This document shows, piece after piece, positions 32,718-42,679 of a stretch of DNA of 64,000 nucleotides. The translations under genes were made by a program, and so were the position numbers. The stretch spans positions 1 through 64,000 of the forward strand of contig CAMXWF010000010.1 of assembly GCA_947252645.1 (NCBI GenBank). The letters run 5' to 3'. Each line of letters starts with the position of its first letter. The stretch's first letter is position 1. Source of the stretch: an uncultured Bacteroidia bacterium. Its GTDB lineage: Bacteria > Bacteroidota > Bacteroidia > Bacteroidales > CAJPTX01. Below the pieces are notes generated by a model. It ran no database searches and was not told where the DNA came from. It was given only the letters and a program-made list of their open reading frames with translations.

Positions 32718-35700
32718 TTAACGCTGCTTCGCAGCCTCAATTTTCGCTCGCACTTCCTCCTCGATGTCGTTGGGCTCGGTCTCCACCTGGAGATGTTGGA
32801 AATCCTCCAATCCCGTGCCGGCCGGGATGAGATGCCCGCAGATGACGTTTTCCTTGATGCCCTGCAGATGGTCGACCTTGGCGCGGATGGCAGCATCGTT
32901 GAGTACCTTGGTGGTCTCCTGGAAGGAAGCCGCCGACATGAAGCTATCGGTCTGTAGGGCCGCCCGGGTAATCCCTTGCAAAATCTGCGCCGCCGTGGCG
33001 GGGCGAGCCTCGCGGATTTCCACCAGGGGCAGGTCGCGGCGCTTGAGCGAGGAGTTCTCATCGCGTAGCTCACGGCGCGAGACGATCTGGCCAGCCTTGA
33101 AGCGGTCGGAGGCCCCAGGATTCTCCACGTAGACCTTGTCGAAAATCCAGTCGTTTTCCCGATTAAACTCCCGCTTGTCTACGATGTCGTGCTCGAGGAA
33201 CTTCGTGTCGCCCCGGTCCACGATCTCCACCTTGCGCATCATCTGTCGGACGATGACCTCGAAGTGCTTATTGTTGATCTTCACCCCCTGGCTCTGATAC
33301 ACCGACTGCACCTCGTTGACGATGTACTCCTGGACTGCTGTGGGTCCCTCGATGGCCAGGATGTCGTTGGGGGTCACGGCGCCATCGGAGATAGGCATGC
33401 CCGCCTTCACGTAGTCACCGTCCTGCACCAGCAGCTGCTTGGAGAGCGGGATGGCGTACACGCACTTTTCATCGAGCTTCTGGTTGGTAATAGTCACCTC
33501 GCGCGTGCCGCGGCGCACCTTCGAGCTCACCGACACGATCCCCTCAATCTCCGCCACCACGGCGGGGTTCGAGGGATTGCGGGCCTCAAAGAGTTCCGTG
33601 ACCCGCGGCAAGCCCCCTGTGATATCGCCCGAGCTGGCCACGTGGCGCGGGATCTTGGCGATGATATCGCCAGGCCGCACCATGGCCCCGTCCTTCACCT
33701 GCAAACGCGTACCCACGAATAGATCGTAGGTGCGCAGCAGCTGGTCATGCTCGTCCACAATCTTAACCACGGGGTTCTTGCCCCGCTCACGCGACTCGAT
33801 GATCACCATCTCGGTCAACCCAGCCTCTTCGTCCACCTCCTCCACGTAGGTCACATCGCGGATGATGGACTCATAGACCGCCCGACCCGAGAACTCGCAG
33901 ATGATCTCAGAATTCCACGGATCCCACGAGCAGATGGACGCCCCCAGCTCCACGGTATCGCCATCTTTGACGAACAGCTCGGCCCCGTACGGAATGGAGT
34001 AGCTCTCCACCTGCTCCCCCGTCTTCAGATCGTAGAGGCGCATATTCACCGTGCGGGCCGTCACCAACGTCTTGTGCTCCCCAGGGTTCTCCCCCTCCAC
34101 ATCTAGTGTCTTCAGATCCTCGAAGGATACCCGCCCGGGATTATTCACCTTAATCGTAGCGGAGATGGCATCGCCAGAGGCCGTGCCGCCCAGGTGGAAG
34201 GTACGGAGCGTGAGCTGCGTACCAGGCTCCCCGATCGACTGCGCCGCGATGATACCCACCGCTTCGCCCTTCTGCACCATCCGTGCCGTGGCCAGGTTGC
34301 GTCCGTAGCACTTGGCGCAAACCCCCCGCTCGGCCTCGCAGGTGAGCACCGAGCGTATCTCTATCTGCTTGACGCCCGCCGCGCAAATGGCCGCGCAAAC
34401 GTCCTCCGTGAGCTCTGTGCCAGCCTCCGCAATGCACGCCCCGCTCTTGGGATCCACGATGTCATCCACGGGCACCCGCCCCAAGATATGATCGCTAAAG
34501 TCGGCCCAAGCCTCCCCCTCGCTCTGGTTATTGCGCTTGTTGTAGCTGACCATCAGCCCCCGGAGCGTCCCGCAGTCCTCCTCGGTCACGATGACATCCT
34601 GCGCCACGTCCACCAGGCGACGGGTCAGGTAGCCCGCATCGGCCGTTTTCAACGCCGTATCGGCCAGACCCTTGCGGGCACCATGCGTGGAGATGAAGTA
34701 CTCCAGCACCGAGAGTCCCTCCTTGAAATTGGAGAGAATGGGGTTCTCGATGATGTCGTTGGCCGAGGCGCCCGACTTCTGTGGCTTGGCCATCAGGCCG
34801 CGCATGCCGCAGAGCTGACGGATCTGCTCCTTAGAGCCTCGGGCCCCCGAGTCAAGCATCATGTAGATGGAGTTGAAGCCCTCATCGTCGCTCTTCAGCT
34901 GGTCCATGACGGCGTTGGTGAGCCGCTCGTTCACGGCCGTCCAGCAGTTGATGACCTTGTTGTAGCGCTCAGCCTCGGAGATACCGCCGATGGCACGCTC
35001 CTCGTTGTAGCCCTCTACCTCCTCGCGCCCTTCCTGGATGATCCCTTCCTTCTGCGCTGGGACAATGACATCATCGATATTGAACGAGAGGCCGCCCTTG
35101 AAGGACATCTTGTAGCCTAGGTTCTTGATGTCATCGAGGAACTGCGAGGTGCGCGACACGCTGGTCTTCTTGAGCACCTGGGCGATGATCTTGCGCAGCG
35201 AGCCCTTGGTGATGAGCTGGTTGATGTAGCCTATCTCCGCGGGCACGTACTGGTTGAAGAGCACGCGCCCCAAGGTGGTGTCGATCATTTCATCCCCGCG
35301 GCGCAATATCACCGGCTCGTGCATCTTCACGGCGTGTTCATTGAAGGCGATGATGGCCTCCTCGGCGCTATAGAAGATGCGCTTTCGCTTACCTGCAGGT
35401 AGGCTCCGCGGCTTGGTGATGTAGTAGAGCCCCAGCACCATGTCCTGCGAGGGCACGGTGATGGGTTCCCCGTTGGCGGGGTTGAGGATGTTTTGCGAGC
35501 CCAGCATGAGCATCTGCGCCTCCAGCACGGCCGCATTGCCGAGCGGGAGATGCACGGCCATCTGGTCGCCATCGAAATCAGCATTGAAGGCCGTGCAGGC
35601 CAGGGGGTGCAACTGGATGGCCTTACCCTCTATGAGCTTTGGCTGAAAGGCCTGGATGCCCAATCGGTGGAGGGTTGGGGCGCGGTTAAGCAGGATGGGG

Positions 35701-36989
35701 TGCCCCTTGAGGACATTCTCCAAGATGTCCCAGATGACCGGGTCGCGCCGATCGACCACCTTCTTGGCCGACTTGACCGTCTTGACGATCCCCCGATCCA
35801 GCAGCTGCCGGATCACAAACGGCTTATAGAGCTCGGCCGCCATATCCTTCGGCAAGCCGCACTCGTGCATCCTGAGCTCAGGCCCCACCACGATCACCGA
35901 GCGCGCCGAGTAGTCCACCCGCTTGCCCAGCAGATTCTGGCGGAAGCGCCCCCGCTTGCCCTTGAGGCTATCGCTCAACGACTTGAGCGGCCTGTTCCCA
36001 TCGGAGCGCGAGGCGTTGGCCCGGCGCGTGTTGTCGAACAGGGAATCTACGGCCTCCTGTAGCATGCGCTTCTCATTGCGCAGTATCACCTCGGGGGCCT
36101 TGATCTCCAAGAGCTTCTTGAGCCGGTTGTTACGGATTATCACCCGGCGGTAGAGGTCATTGAGATCTGAGGTGGCAAAGCGCCCACCATCCAGCGGCAC
36201 CAGCGGCCGCAGCTCGGGGGGAATCACGGGGATCACATGCATAATCATCCACTCGGGCCGGCTCACCCCCTGCGACTCCCGGAAGGCCTCCACCACCTGG
36301 AGCCGCTTGAGAGCCTCGGTCTTACGCTGCACGGAGGTCTCGCTCTCGGCCGTCTCGCGCAGCTGGTAGCTCAACGCATCCAGATCCACCTGGCGCAACA
36401 GGTACTCCAGGGCTGGGGCCCCCATCATGGCGATGAACTTATCGGGATCCTTGTCGTCCTTCTGCTGGTTGCCCTTGGGAAGAGTGGACAATACGTCGAG
36501 ATAGGCCTCCTCGTCGAGCAGCTCCAGCCGCTGCAGCTCCGTGGGCCCCGGCTGCACCACCACGTACTTCTCGTAGTAGATGATGGCGTCCACCGCCTTG
36601 GTCTTCATCCCCAGCAGATGCCCGATCTTGTTGGGCAACGAGCGGAAATACCAAATATGCGCCACGGGCACCACCAGCGAAATATGGCCCGTACGCTCAC
36701 GGCGCACCTTCTTCTCCGTCACCTCCACGCCGCAACGATCGCACACTATGCCCTTGTAGCGCAAGCGCTTGTACTTGCCGCAGTGGCATTCGTAGTCCTT
36801 TACAGGGCCAAAGATCTTCTCGCAGAACAAGCCATCGCGCTCAGGCTTGTAGGTCCGGTAGTTGATCGTCTCCGGCTTGGTCACCTCCCCGTAGGAATTG
36901 GCCAAGATATCATCGGGCGAGGCCAGGCTGATCCGAACCTGCGAAAACTGCCTGCTCTCCGCGCCGCTATCCTTACGATTCATTGCCAT
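32718..36989 (-). CDS. rpoC: DNA-directed RNA polymerase subunit beta'
   Basis: A 1423-residue catalytic subunit. The N-terminal zinc site is CHCGKYKRLRYKGIVCDRCGV, the Mg-binding catalytic loop is FNADFDGDQMAVH, the bridge-helix region includes SGARGSKEQIRQLCGMRGLM, and the second zinc cluster is around CEAERGVCAKCYGRNLA. Length is usual for Bacteroidales. It pairs with RpoB to form the active-site cleft. Start ATG at 36989 (MAMNRKDSG); ATG two codons on also possible. It lies 34 bases after rpoB. Confidence 0.98.
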   Translation of the reverse strand: MAMNRKDSGAESRQFSQVRISLASPDDILANSYGEVTKPETINYRTYKPERDGLFCEKIFGPVKDYECHCGKYKRLRYKGIVCDRCGVEVTEKKVRRERTGHISLVVPVAHIWYFRSLPNKIGHLLGMKTKAVDAIIYYEKYVVVQPGPTELQRLELLDEEAYLDVLSTLPKGNQQKDDKDPDKFIAMMGAPALEYLLRQVDLDALSYQLRETAESETSVQRKTEALKRLQVVEAFRESQGVSRPEWMIMHVIPVIPPELRPLVPLDGGRFATSDLNDLYRRVIIRNNRLKKLLEIKAPEVILRNEKRMLQEAVDSLFDNTRRANASRSDGNRPLKSLSDSLKGKRGRFRQNLLGKRVDYSARSVIVVGPELRMHECGLPKDMAAELYKPFVIRQLLDRGIVKTVKSAKKVVDRRDPVIWDILENVLKGHPILLNRAPTLHRLGIQAFQPKLIEGKAIQLHPLACTAFNADFDGDQMAVHLPLGNAAVLEAQMLMLGSQNILNPANGEPITVPSQDMVLGLYYITKPRSLPAGKRKRIFYSAEEAIIAFNEHAVKMHEPVILRRGDEMIDTTLGRVLFNQYVPAEIGYINQLITKGSLRKIIAQVLKKTSVSRTSQFLDDIKNLGYKMSFKGGLSFNIDDVIVPAQKEGIIQEGREEVEGYNEERAIGGISEAERYNKVINCWTAVNERLTNAVMDQLKSDDEGFNSIYMMLDSGARGSKEQIRQLCGMRGLMAKPQKSGASANDIIENPILSNFKEGLSVLEYFISTHGARKGLADTALKTADAGYLTRRLVDVAQDVIVTEEDCGTLRGLMVSYNKRNNQSEGEAWADFSDHILGRVPVDDIVDPKSGACIAEAGTELTEDVCAAICAAGVKQIEIRSVLTCEAERGVCAKCYGRNLATARMVQKGEAVGIIAAQSIGEPGTQLTLRTFHLGGTASGDAISATIKVNNPGRVSFEDLKTLDVEGENPGEHKTLVTARTVNMRLYDLKTGEQVESYSIPYGAELFVKDGDTVELGASICSWDPWNSEIICEFSGRAVYESIIRDVTYVEEVDEEAGLTEMVIIESRERGKNPVVKIVDEHDQLLRTYDLFVGTRLQVKDGAMVRPGDIIAKIPRHVASSGDITGGLPRVTELFEARNPSNPAVVAEIEGIVSVSSKVRRGTREVTITNQKLDEKCVYAIPLSKQLLVQDGDYVKAGMPISDGAVTPNDILAIEGPTAVQEYIVNEVQSVYQSQGVKINNKHFEVIVRQMMRKVEIVDRGDTKFLEHDIVDKREFNRENDWIFDKVYVENPGASDRFKAGQIVSRRELRDENSSLKRRDLPLVEIREARPATAAQILQGITRAALQTDSFMSAASFQETTKVLNDAAIRAKVDHLQGIKENVICGHLIPAGTGLEDFQHLQVETEPNDIEEEVRAKIEAAKQR

Positions 36990-37023
36990 TTCGCTTCGCT
37001 TCTCCTTACTTTAACCGCCCGCT

Positions 37024-40000
37024 CTAGCTCATCTCGATCTTTAGCCCCAGCCCTTGCAGCTCATGGAGCAGCACGTTGAGCGATTCGGGCGTCCCCGACT
37101 CGGGCATCACATCCCCCTTGACGATCGCCTCGTAGGACTTGGCGCGCCCCTCCACATCATCGGACTTCACCGTCAATATCTCCTGCAGCACGTGCGAGGA
37201 GCCCCAGGCCTCCAGGGCCCACACCTCCATCTCGCCAAAGCGCTGCCCGCCAAACTGGGCCTTGCCGCCCAGGGGCTGCTGCGTGATGAGCGAATAGGGG
37301 CCTATCGAGCGGGCATGCATCTTGTCATCGACCATATGGCCGAGCTTCAACATGTAGATCACCCCCACGGTGGCCGGCTGATCAAACACATCGCCCGTCT
37401 CCCCATCGCGGAGGAACATCTTGCCGTAGCGGGGCAGGTTGGCCTTCTCCATGTACTCGCTGATGTCATCGAGCGACGCCCCATCGAAAATCGGCGTGGC
37501 GAAGCGCAAATTCAGCTTCCGCCCAGCCCAGGCCAATACGCTCTCGTAGATCTGCCCCAGGTTCATTCGAGAAGGCACACCCATCGGGTTCAACACGATG
37601 TCCAGCGGCGTGCCATCGGGCAGGAAGGGCATGTCCTCCTCGCGAACTATCTTGGAGACTATCCCCTTATTCCCATGGCGCCCGGCCATCTTGTCGCCTA
37701 TGCTGATCTTACGCTTCTTGGCTATGTACACCTTGGCCAGCTGCAAGATCCCCGTCGGCAAGTCATCGCCCACCGTGATGTTGAAGTTCTTCCGCTGGCG
37801 CACTGCGTCGATCTCCTTGAGCCGGCGGATGAAGTTATTCACCAGCTTGGCCACCAGCTCGCTCTTATGCCCATCGGCTATCCAGTTGTTGGGGTTGATC
37901 TCCATGTAGTCCAAACTCTGCAAGAGCTTGGAGGTGATCTTCTGCCCCGCAGCCAGCTTCTCCGTGCCGTAGTAGTCGCTGATACCCAGCGTCTTCTTAT
38001 TGAGCACCAGCTGCGAGAGCCTATCGATGAGCTGCTCCCGCACGGCGGCCACCTGCTTCTTGGCCTCCTCCTCCACCATCGCCTGCTCCACCTTGGTGGT
38101 GTTGCGGTGACGGCGGCTCTGCTTCTGGTTGTTGACAAACAGCTTCTTGTCGATCACCACCCCCGTCAACGAGGGCGAGGCCTTGAGGGAGGCATCCTTC
38201 ACGTCGCCCGCCTTATCTCCAAAAATCGCCCGCAGCAGCTTCTCCTCGGGCGAGGGGTCAGATTCCCCCTTCGGGGTAATCTTCCCGATCAGGATATCGC
38301 CCGGCTCCACCTTGGCCCCGATGCGGATCATCCCGTGCTCATCGAGCTCCTTGGTGGCCTCCTCGCTCACGTTGGGGATATCGGCTGTCAGCTCCTCCTC
38401 GCCCCGCTTGGTATCGCGCACCTCCAGGATGTACTCATCCACATGCACCGAGGTGAAGAAATCCTCCCGCACCAGGCGCTCGTTGATGACAATGGCATCC
38501 TCGAAGTTGTAGCCCTTCCACGGCATGAAGGCCACCAGCAGATTGCGCCCCAGCGCCAAGTCGCCCTTCTGGGTGGCGTAGCCATCGGTCATCAGCTCCC
38601 CCTTCTCCACGCGCTGGCCAGGCCTCACGGTGGGATGCAGGGTGATGCTCGTACTCTGGTTCGTCTTCTGGTAGTGGGGCAGCTTGTAGACCTTGGTGGG
38701 CGGATCAAAGCTACAGAACTCCTCATCCTCCGTGCGGTCGTAGCATACCTCAATGCGCTCGGCATCCACGTAGGCCACCACGCCCGCCCCTTCGGCCACG
38801 ATCTGCACGCGGCTATCGCGCACGAGCACGTCCTCCAGCCCCGTGCCCACAATGGGGGCCTCCGGCATGAGCAGCGGCACGGCCTGGCGCATCATGTTGG
38901 CCCCCATGAGCGCCCGGTTGGCATCGTCATTCTCTAGGAACGGGATGAGCGAGGCCGCCAAGGAGGCAATCTGGTTCGGGGCCACGTCCATGAGAGCCAC
39001 CTCACCCGGTGCCACCACCGGGAACTCACCACCCTCGCGGGCCTTCACCTGGTCGCGCTCAAAGTGTCCGTCCTCGGTCAGCGGCGCGTTGGCCTGGGCA
39101 ATAATCTTGTCCTCTTCCTCCTCGGCCGTGTAGTAGCCCACGCCCTCCGTCGAGAAGTCCACCACCCCGGTGTGTACCTTACGGTAGGGAGTCTCGATGA
39201 AGCCAAACCTATTCACCCGTGCGTAGACGCACAGCGAGGAGATCAGGCCGATGTTGGGCCCCTCAGGGGTCTCTATCGGGCAGAGCCGCCCATAGTGGGT
39301 GTAGTGCACATCTCGCACCTCAAAGCCCGCCCGCTCACGCGTCAGGCCACCTGGCCCCAAGGCCGACAAGCGGCGCTTATGCGTCATCTCGGCCAGCGGG
39401 TTGGTCTGGTCCATGAACTGCGAGAGCTGGTTCGTGCCAAAGAAGGAATTGACCACCGAGGAGAGCGTTTTGGCATTCACCAAGTCCGAGGGGGTAAACA
39501 CCTCGTTGTCGCGCACATTCATGCGCTCGCGAATCGTGCGCGCCATGCGAGCCAGCCCCACGCCAAACTGGTTAGCCAGCTGCTCGCCCACCGTGCGCAC
39601 GCGGCGATTGCTCAGGTGGTCGATGTCGTCCACATCCGCCTTCGAGTTGCGCAGCTCTATCAGGTAGGCGATAATCTTGATGATATCCTCCTTGGTGAGC
39701 ACGCGCACATCCTCCGGCACATCGGTGATGTGGAGCTTACGGTTGATCTTGAAGCGCCCCACGCTCCCGAGGTCGTAGCGACGCTCGGAGAAAAAGAGCT
39801 TGTCGATCACATCCAGCGCCGTGGCCTCGTCCGGCGGCTCGGAGTTGCGCAGCAGCCGGTAGATGAACTTGACGGCCTCCGTGGTGCTCACGGTGGTATC
39901 CTTCTCCAGGGTATCGTAGATGATCTTGTACTCCATGGACTTGGCATCGTCCTTATGGAGCGAAATCGTCTTCACGCCCGATTCGAGGATCGTGGCGATA

Positions 40001-40851
40001 TTCTCCTCGTTGAGCTCGGCCCCGCGCTCGAGAATATCCTCGGTCCGCTCCGACATGACCACCTCGCCCGTCTCCTCGTCCACGAAGTCCTCCTTCCAGG
40101 CCCGGCGCAGCTGGGCGGCCAGCTTGCGCCCCTTGTTAGCCTCCAGCTGCTCCGGGGTAGCCTCTATGACGTCGGCCAGCCCATAGATCTCCAGGATGTC
40201 GCTATCGGTATCGTAGCCGATGGCGCGCAGCAGCGTGGTGACGGGCAACTTCTTCTTCCGGTCGATGTAAGCATACATCACGTTGTTGATGTCCGTGGCA
40301 AACTCTATCCACGACCCCCGGAAGGGAATGATGCGGGCACTGTAGAGCTTGGTGCCGTTGTTGTGGATGGACTGCGCAAAGAACACTCCCGGCGACCTAT
40401 GGAGCTGGGACACCACCACGCGCTCGGCCCCATTGATGACGAACGTGCCGCGGGGGGTCATGTCGGGAATTGTGCCCAAATAGACATCCTGCACCGAGGT
40501 GTCGAAGTCCTCGTGGTCCTTGTCGGTGCAGTAGAGCTTGAGCTTGGCCTTGAGCGAAACGCTATAGGTGAGGCCGCGCTCTATGCACTCATCGATCGTG
40601 TAGCGCGACGGGTCGATGTGGTAGTCCAAGAATTCCAACACGAAGTTGTTGCGCGTGTCGGTGATGGGGAAGTTGTCCGTGAATACGGTATACAGCCCCT
40701 CCTGCTTACGTTGCTCTGGCGTAGTCCACAGGCTAAAGAACGAACGGAAGCTCTTGACTTGTATCTCGAGAAAATCGGGGTAATCAAAGTGCGCTCTGGC
40801 GCGCGCAAATGTCACGCGCCCTGACTCCGTGATCACTGGTTTACGATTCAT
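37024..40851 (-). CDS. rpoB: DNA-directed RNA polymerase subunit beta
   Basis: A 1275-residue subunit. Conserved blocks: GSWIEFATDINNVMYAYIDRKKKLP, the rifampicin region FGTNQLSQFMDQTNPLAEMTHKRRLSALGPGG, GHKSELVAKLVNN, GDKMAGRHGNKGIVSKI, and the C-terminal GGKAQFGGQRFGEMEVWALEAWG. The rifampicin pocket reads as wild type (QFMDQ, HKRRLSALGPGG), predicting sensitivity. ATG at 40851 (MNRKPVITESG) is chosen; a longer in-frame start would lie in the rplL-rpoB spacer. Downstream of rplL after a 166-base spacer with a hairpin. Confidence 0.98.
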   Translation of the reverse strand: MNRKPVITESGRVTFARARAHFDYPDFLEIQVKSFRSFFSLWTTPEQRKQEGLYTVFTDNFPITDTRNNFVLEFLDYHIDPSRYTIDECIERGLTYSVSLKAKLKLYCTDKDHEDFDTSVQDVYLGTIPDMTPRGTFVINGAERVVVSQLHRSPGVFFAQSIHNNGTKLYSARIIPFRGSWIEFATDINNVMYAYIDRKKKLPVTTLLRAIGYDTDSDILEIYGLADVIEATPEQLEANKGRKLAAQLRRAWKEDFVDEETGEVVMSERTEDILERGAELNEENIATILESGVKTISLHKDDAKSMEYKIIYDTLEKDTTVSTTEAVKFIYRLLRNSEPPDEATALDVIDKLFFSERRYDLGSVGRFKINRKLHITDVPEDVRVLTKEDIIKIIAYLIELRNSKADVDDIDHLSNRRVRTVGEQLANQFGVGLARMARTIRERMNVRDNEVFTPSDLVNAKTLSSVVNSFFGTNQLSQFMDQTNPLAEMTHKRRLSALGPGGLTRERAGFEVRDVHYTHYGRLCPIETPEGPNIGLISSLCVYARVNRFGFIETPYRKVHTGVVDFSTEGVGYYTAEEEEDKIIAQANAPLTEDGHFERDQVKAREGGEFPVVAPGEVALMDVAPNQIASLAASLIPFLENDDANRALMGANMMRQAVPLLMPEAPIVGTGLEDVLVRDSRVQIVAEGAGVVAYVDAERIEVCYDRTEDEEFCSFDPPTKVYKLPHYQKTNQSTSITLHPTVRPGQRVEKGELMTDGYATQKGDLALGRNLLVAFMPWKGYNFEDAIVINERLVREDFFTSVHVDEYILEVRDTKRGEEELTADIPNVSEEATKELDEHGMIRIGAKVEPGDILIGKITPKGESDPSPEEKLLRAIFGDKAGDVKDASLKASPSLTGVVIDKKLFVNNQKQSRRHRNTTKVEQAMVEEEAKKQVAAVREQLIDRLSQLVLNKKTLGISDYYGTEKLAAGQKITSKLLQSLDYMEINPNNWIADGHKSELVAKLVNNFIRRLKEIDAVRQRKNFNITVGDDLPTGILQLAKVYIAKKRKISIGDKMAGRHGNKGIVSKIVREEDMPFLPDGTPLDIVLNPMGVPSRMNLGQIYESVLAWAGRKLNLRFATPIFDGASLDDISEYMEKANLPRYGKMFLRDGETGDVFDQPATVGVIYMLKLGHMVDDKMHARSIGPYSLITQQPLGGKAQFGGQRFGEMEVWALEAWGSSHVLQEILTVKSDDVEGRAKSYEAIVKGDVMPESGTPESLNVLLHELQGLGLKIEMS

Positions 40852-40927
40852 GGAAAGGGATCTTAAGTAGTAGCACCCAGAAACACTGGCTGCGAACCTA
40901 GCGGGACCGCAACCTATAGACACCACA

Positions 40928-40967
40928 ATTAGGAAGCATGGTATGCAGCCATACCACGCCCCCTAAT
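40928..40967 (-). other. Hairpin in the rplL-rpoB spacer (possible attenuator or processing site)
   Basis: On the minus strand ATTAGG pairs with CCTAAT, enclosing TGGTATG / CATACCA with a four-base loop; the middle part holds small bulges. There is no U tract right after it. In other bacteria this spacer holds an attenuator and an RNase III site that set the L7/L12 to RNA polymerase ratio; the same use here is inferred. Confidence 0.5.
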
Positions 40968-41017
40968 CGTGTAACTAGCCTTCGCTCCATCGAGTACGCA
41001 ACGGCACTCGAGCGCGA

Positions 41018-41392
41018 CTACTTAAGCTCAACCTCGGCGCCTACTTCCTCCAGCGCGGCCTTCATGCTCTCGGCCTCCTCCTTGCTTGCGCCCTCCTTGA
41101 GGGTCTTAGGGGCGGCATCGACCAGATCCTTGGCCTCCTTGAGACCCACGGCCAGCAAATCCTTCACCTTCTTCACCACTTGCAGCTTCGTGCCCCCGGC
41201 CGAAGTAAGCACAACGTCAAAGCTCGACTTCTCCTCTGCGGCCCCAGCTCCACCAGCCGCCGGCGCAGCCACCGCCACCGCCGCGGCCGCAGGCTCGATG
41301 CCGTATTCGTCCTTTAGGATCTGCCCCAACTCGGTCGCTTCCTTCACTGTAAGAGCCACCAGCTCTTCAGCCAGCTTCTTCAAATCTGCCAT
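41018..41392 (-). CDS. rplL: 50S ribosomal protein L7/L12 (bL12)
   Basis: A 124-residue stalk protein: N-terminal dimerisation helices (LKKLAEELVALTVKEATELGQIL), an Ala-rich hinge (EPAAAAVAVAAPAAGGAGA), then the globular domain (FDVVLTSAGGTKLQVVKKVKDL, GLKEAKDLVDAAPKTLKEGASKEEAE). It recruits translation factors to the ribosome. It lies 44 bases after rplJ. Confidence 0.98.
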   Translation of the reverse strand: MADLKKLAEELVALTVKEATELGQILKDEYGIEPAAAAVAVAAPAAGGAGAAEEKSSFDVVLTSAGGTKLQVVKKVKDLLAVGLKEAKDLVDAAPKTLKEGASKEEAESMKAALEEVGAEVELK

Positions 41393-41436
41393 CTTTGTAA
41401 TCCGTTTCTTTGTCTATTTGGACTCCTACGGCCCCA

Positions 41437-41961
41437 CTAGGCCGCGCGCTCACTGAGCGTCTTCAATATACCACCCAAGTTCCCACCGGCTGAGGAGAGC
41501 GCCCCAACCACGCGCTGCATGGGCGACTGCAACAGCATCACCACATCGGCAATCAGCTCCTCGCGGCTCTTGAGCGTGGAGAGCATCTCCAGCTGCCCAT
41601 CGCCCTCATACACCGACTCCTCGGCGTAGGCCGCCTTCAAAATCGGCTTCTCGCTCGTACGGCGGAACTCCTTGATCAGCCGGGCGGGCGCATTGGCCAC
41701 ATCCGACAAAAATACACAGGTAGAACCCTTCAAATGCTCATAGAGCGGCTCGTAGTCGGCCACCTGCCGTGCTTGCAGCGCCCGGCGCAGCAACGTGTTC
41801 TTCACCACGTGCAGCTCCACGCCCTGCTGGAAGCACAACCGACGCAGCTGCGTCGTCTGCTCGGCCGTCAGGCCCGATATATCTGCCAAGTAAAAATGCG
41901 CCTTGGAAGACAGCATCTCCCCCAGCTTCGCCACCTGGGCTTGCTTCTCATCTCTAGTCAT
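41437..41961 (-). CDS. rplJ: 50S ribosomal protein L10 (uL10)
   Basis: A 174-residue protein with the L10 start region (MTRDEKQAQVAKLGEML), FYLADISGLTAEQTTQLRRL, VVKNTLLRRAL and the C-terminal L12-binding helix. It anchors L12 dimers to 23S rRNA. Normal length, and in the usual rplKAJL order, 16 bases after rplA. Confidence 0.97.
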   Translation of the reverse strand: MTRDEKQAQVAKLGEMLSSKAHFYLADISGLTAEQTTQLRRLCFQQGVELHVVKNTLLRRALQARQVADYEPLYEHLKGSTCVFLSDVANAPARLIKEFRRTSEKPILKAAYAEESVYEGDGQLEMLSTLKSREELIADVVMLLQSPMQRVVGALSSAGGNLGGILKTLSERAA

Positions 41962-41977
41962 CTCGCTCGCCTCCGCC

Positions 41978-42676
41978 CTAATTTACTTCCTTGAGCTGCT
42001 GCAGATCGATGCCCACGCTCGGGCTCATCGTGCTCGACACGTATACGCTCTTCACATACGCCCCCTTGAGTGCCTGGGGCTTGTGGCGCATGACGATTTG
42101 CAGGAGCTCCTCGGCATTCTCCTTCAGCTGCGTGGGCGAGAACGACACCCGCCCAATCGAAACGTGCAGGATGCCCGTCTTGTCCACCCGGAAGTCAATC
42201 TTCCCGGCCTTCACCTCCTTGACGGCCTTGCCCACCTCCTGGGTCACCGTGCCGCTCTTGGGGTTAGGCATGAGTCCTCTGGGACCCAACACGCGCCCTA
42301 GTTGGCCCACCTTCCCCATGTTCTGCGGCTGCGTGATCACCACATCGAAGTCAAGCCAGCCCTCTTTGATCTTCGCCACGTACTCATCGAGCCCCACGTA
42401 GTCAGCCCCGGCCTCCTTGGCCTCGGCCTCCTTGTCGGGCGTACAGAGAGCCAACACGCGCTTGGTGCGCCCCGTGCCGTGGGGCAACGTGGCCACGCCG
42501 CGCACATTCTCGTTGGCCTTGCGCGGATCCACGCCCAGCCGTATGTCCATGTCCACCGAGGCATCGAACTTGGTGTAGGTCATGTCCTTCACCAGCTCCA
42601 TGGCGGGCAGAAGGCCATACTTGGTCCCTGGGGCCATCTTGGCTACTACCGCCTTACGGTTCTTACTCAATCGCAT
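41978..42676 (-). CDS. rplA: 50S ribosomal protein L1 (uL1)
   Basis: A 232-residue protein: KFDASVDMDIRLGVDPRKANENVRGVATLPHGTG and the GPRGLMPNPKSGTVT motif are diagnostic of L1. It forms the mobile L1 stalk near the E site and in many bacteria represses translation of its own operon. It overlaps nothing and begins three bases after the rplK stop. Confidence 0.98.
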   Translation of the reverse strand: MRLSKNRKAVVAKMAPGTKYGLLPAMELVKDMTYTKFDASVDMDIRLGVDPRKANENVRGVATLPHGTGRTKRVLALCTPDKEAEAKEAGADYVGLDEYVAKIKEGWLDFDVVITQPQNMGKVGQLGRVLGPRGLMPNPKSGTVTQEVGKAVKEVKAGKIDFRVDKTGILHVSIGRVSFSPTQLKENAEELLQIVMRHKPQALKGAYVKSVYVSSTMSPSVGIDLQQLKEVN

Positions 42677-42679
42677 ACC

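Noticed and set aside
37054..38937. 627-codon open frame on the plus strand opposite rpoB
   Set aside because: It mirrors the strongly conserved rpoB frame; its translation is rich in His/Leu/Arg without any family motif. High GC makes such antisense frames common.
39064..40824. 586-codon plus-strand frame opposite rpoB
   Set aside because: Also an antisense shadow of rpoB, with no start context and no known domain.
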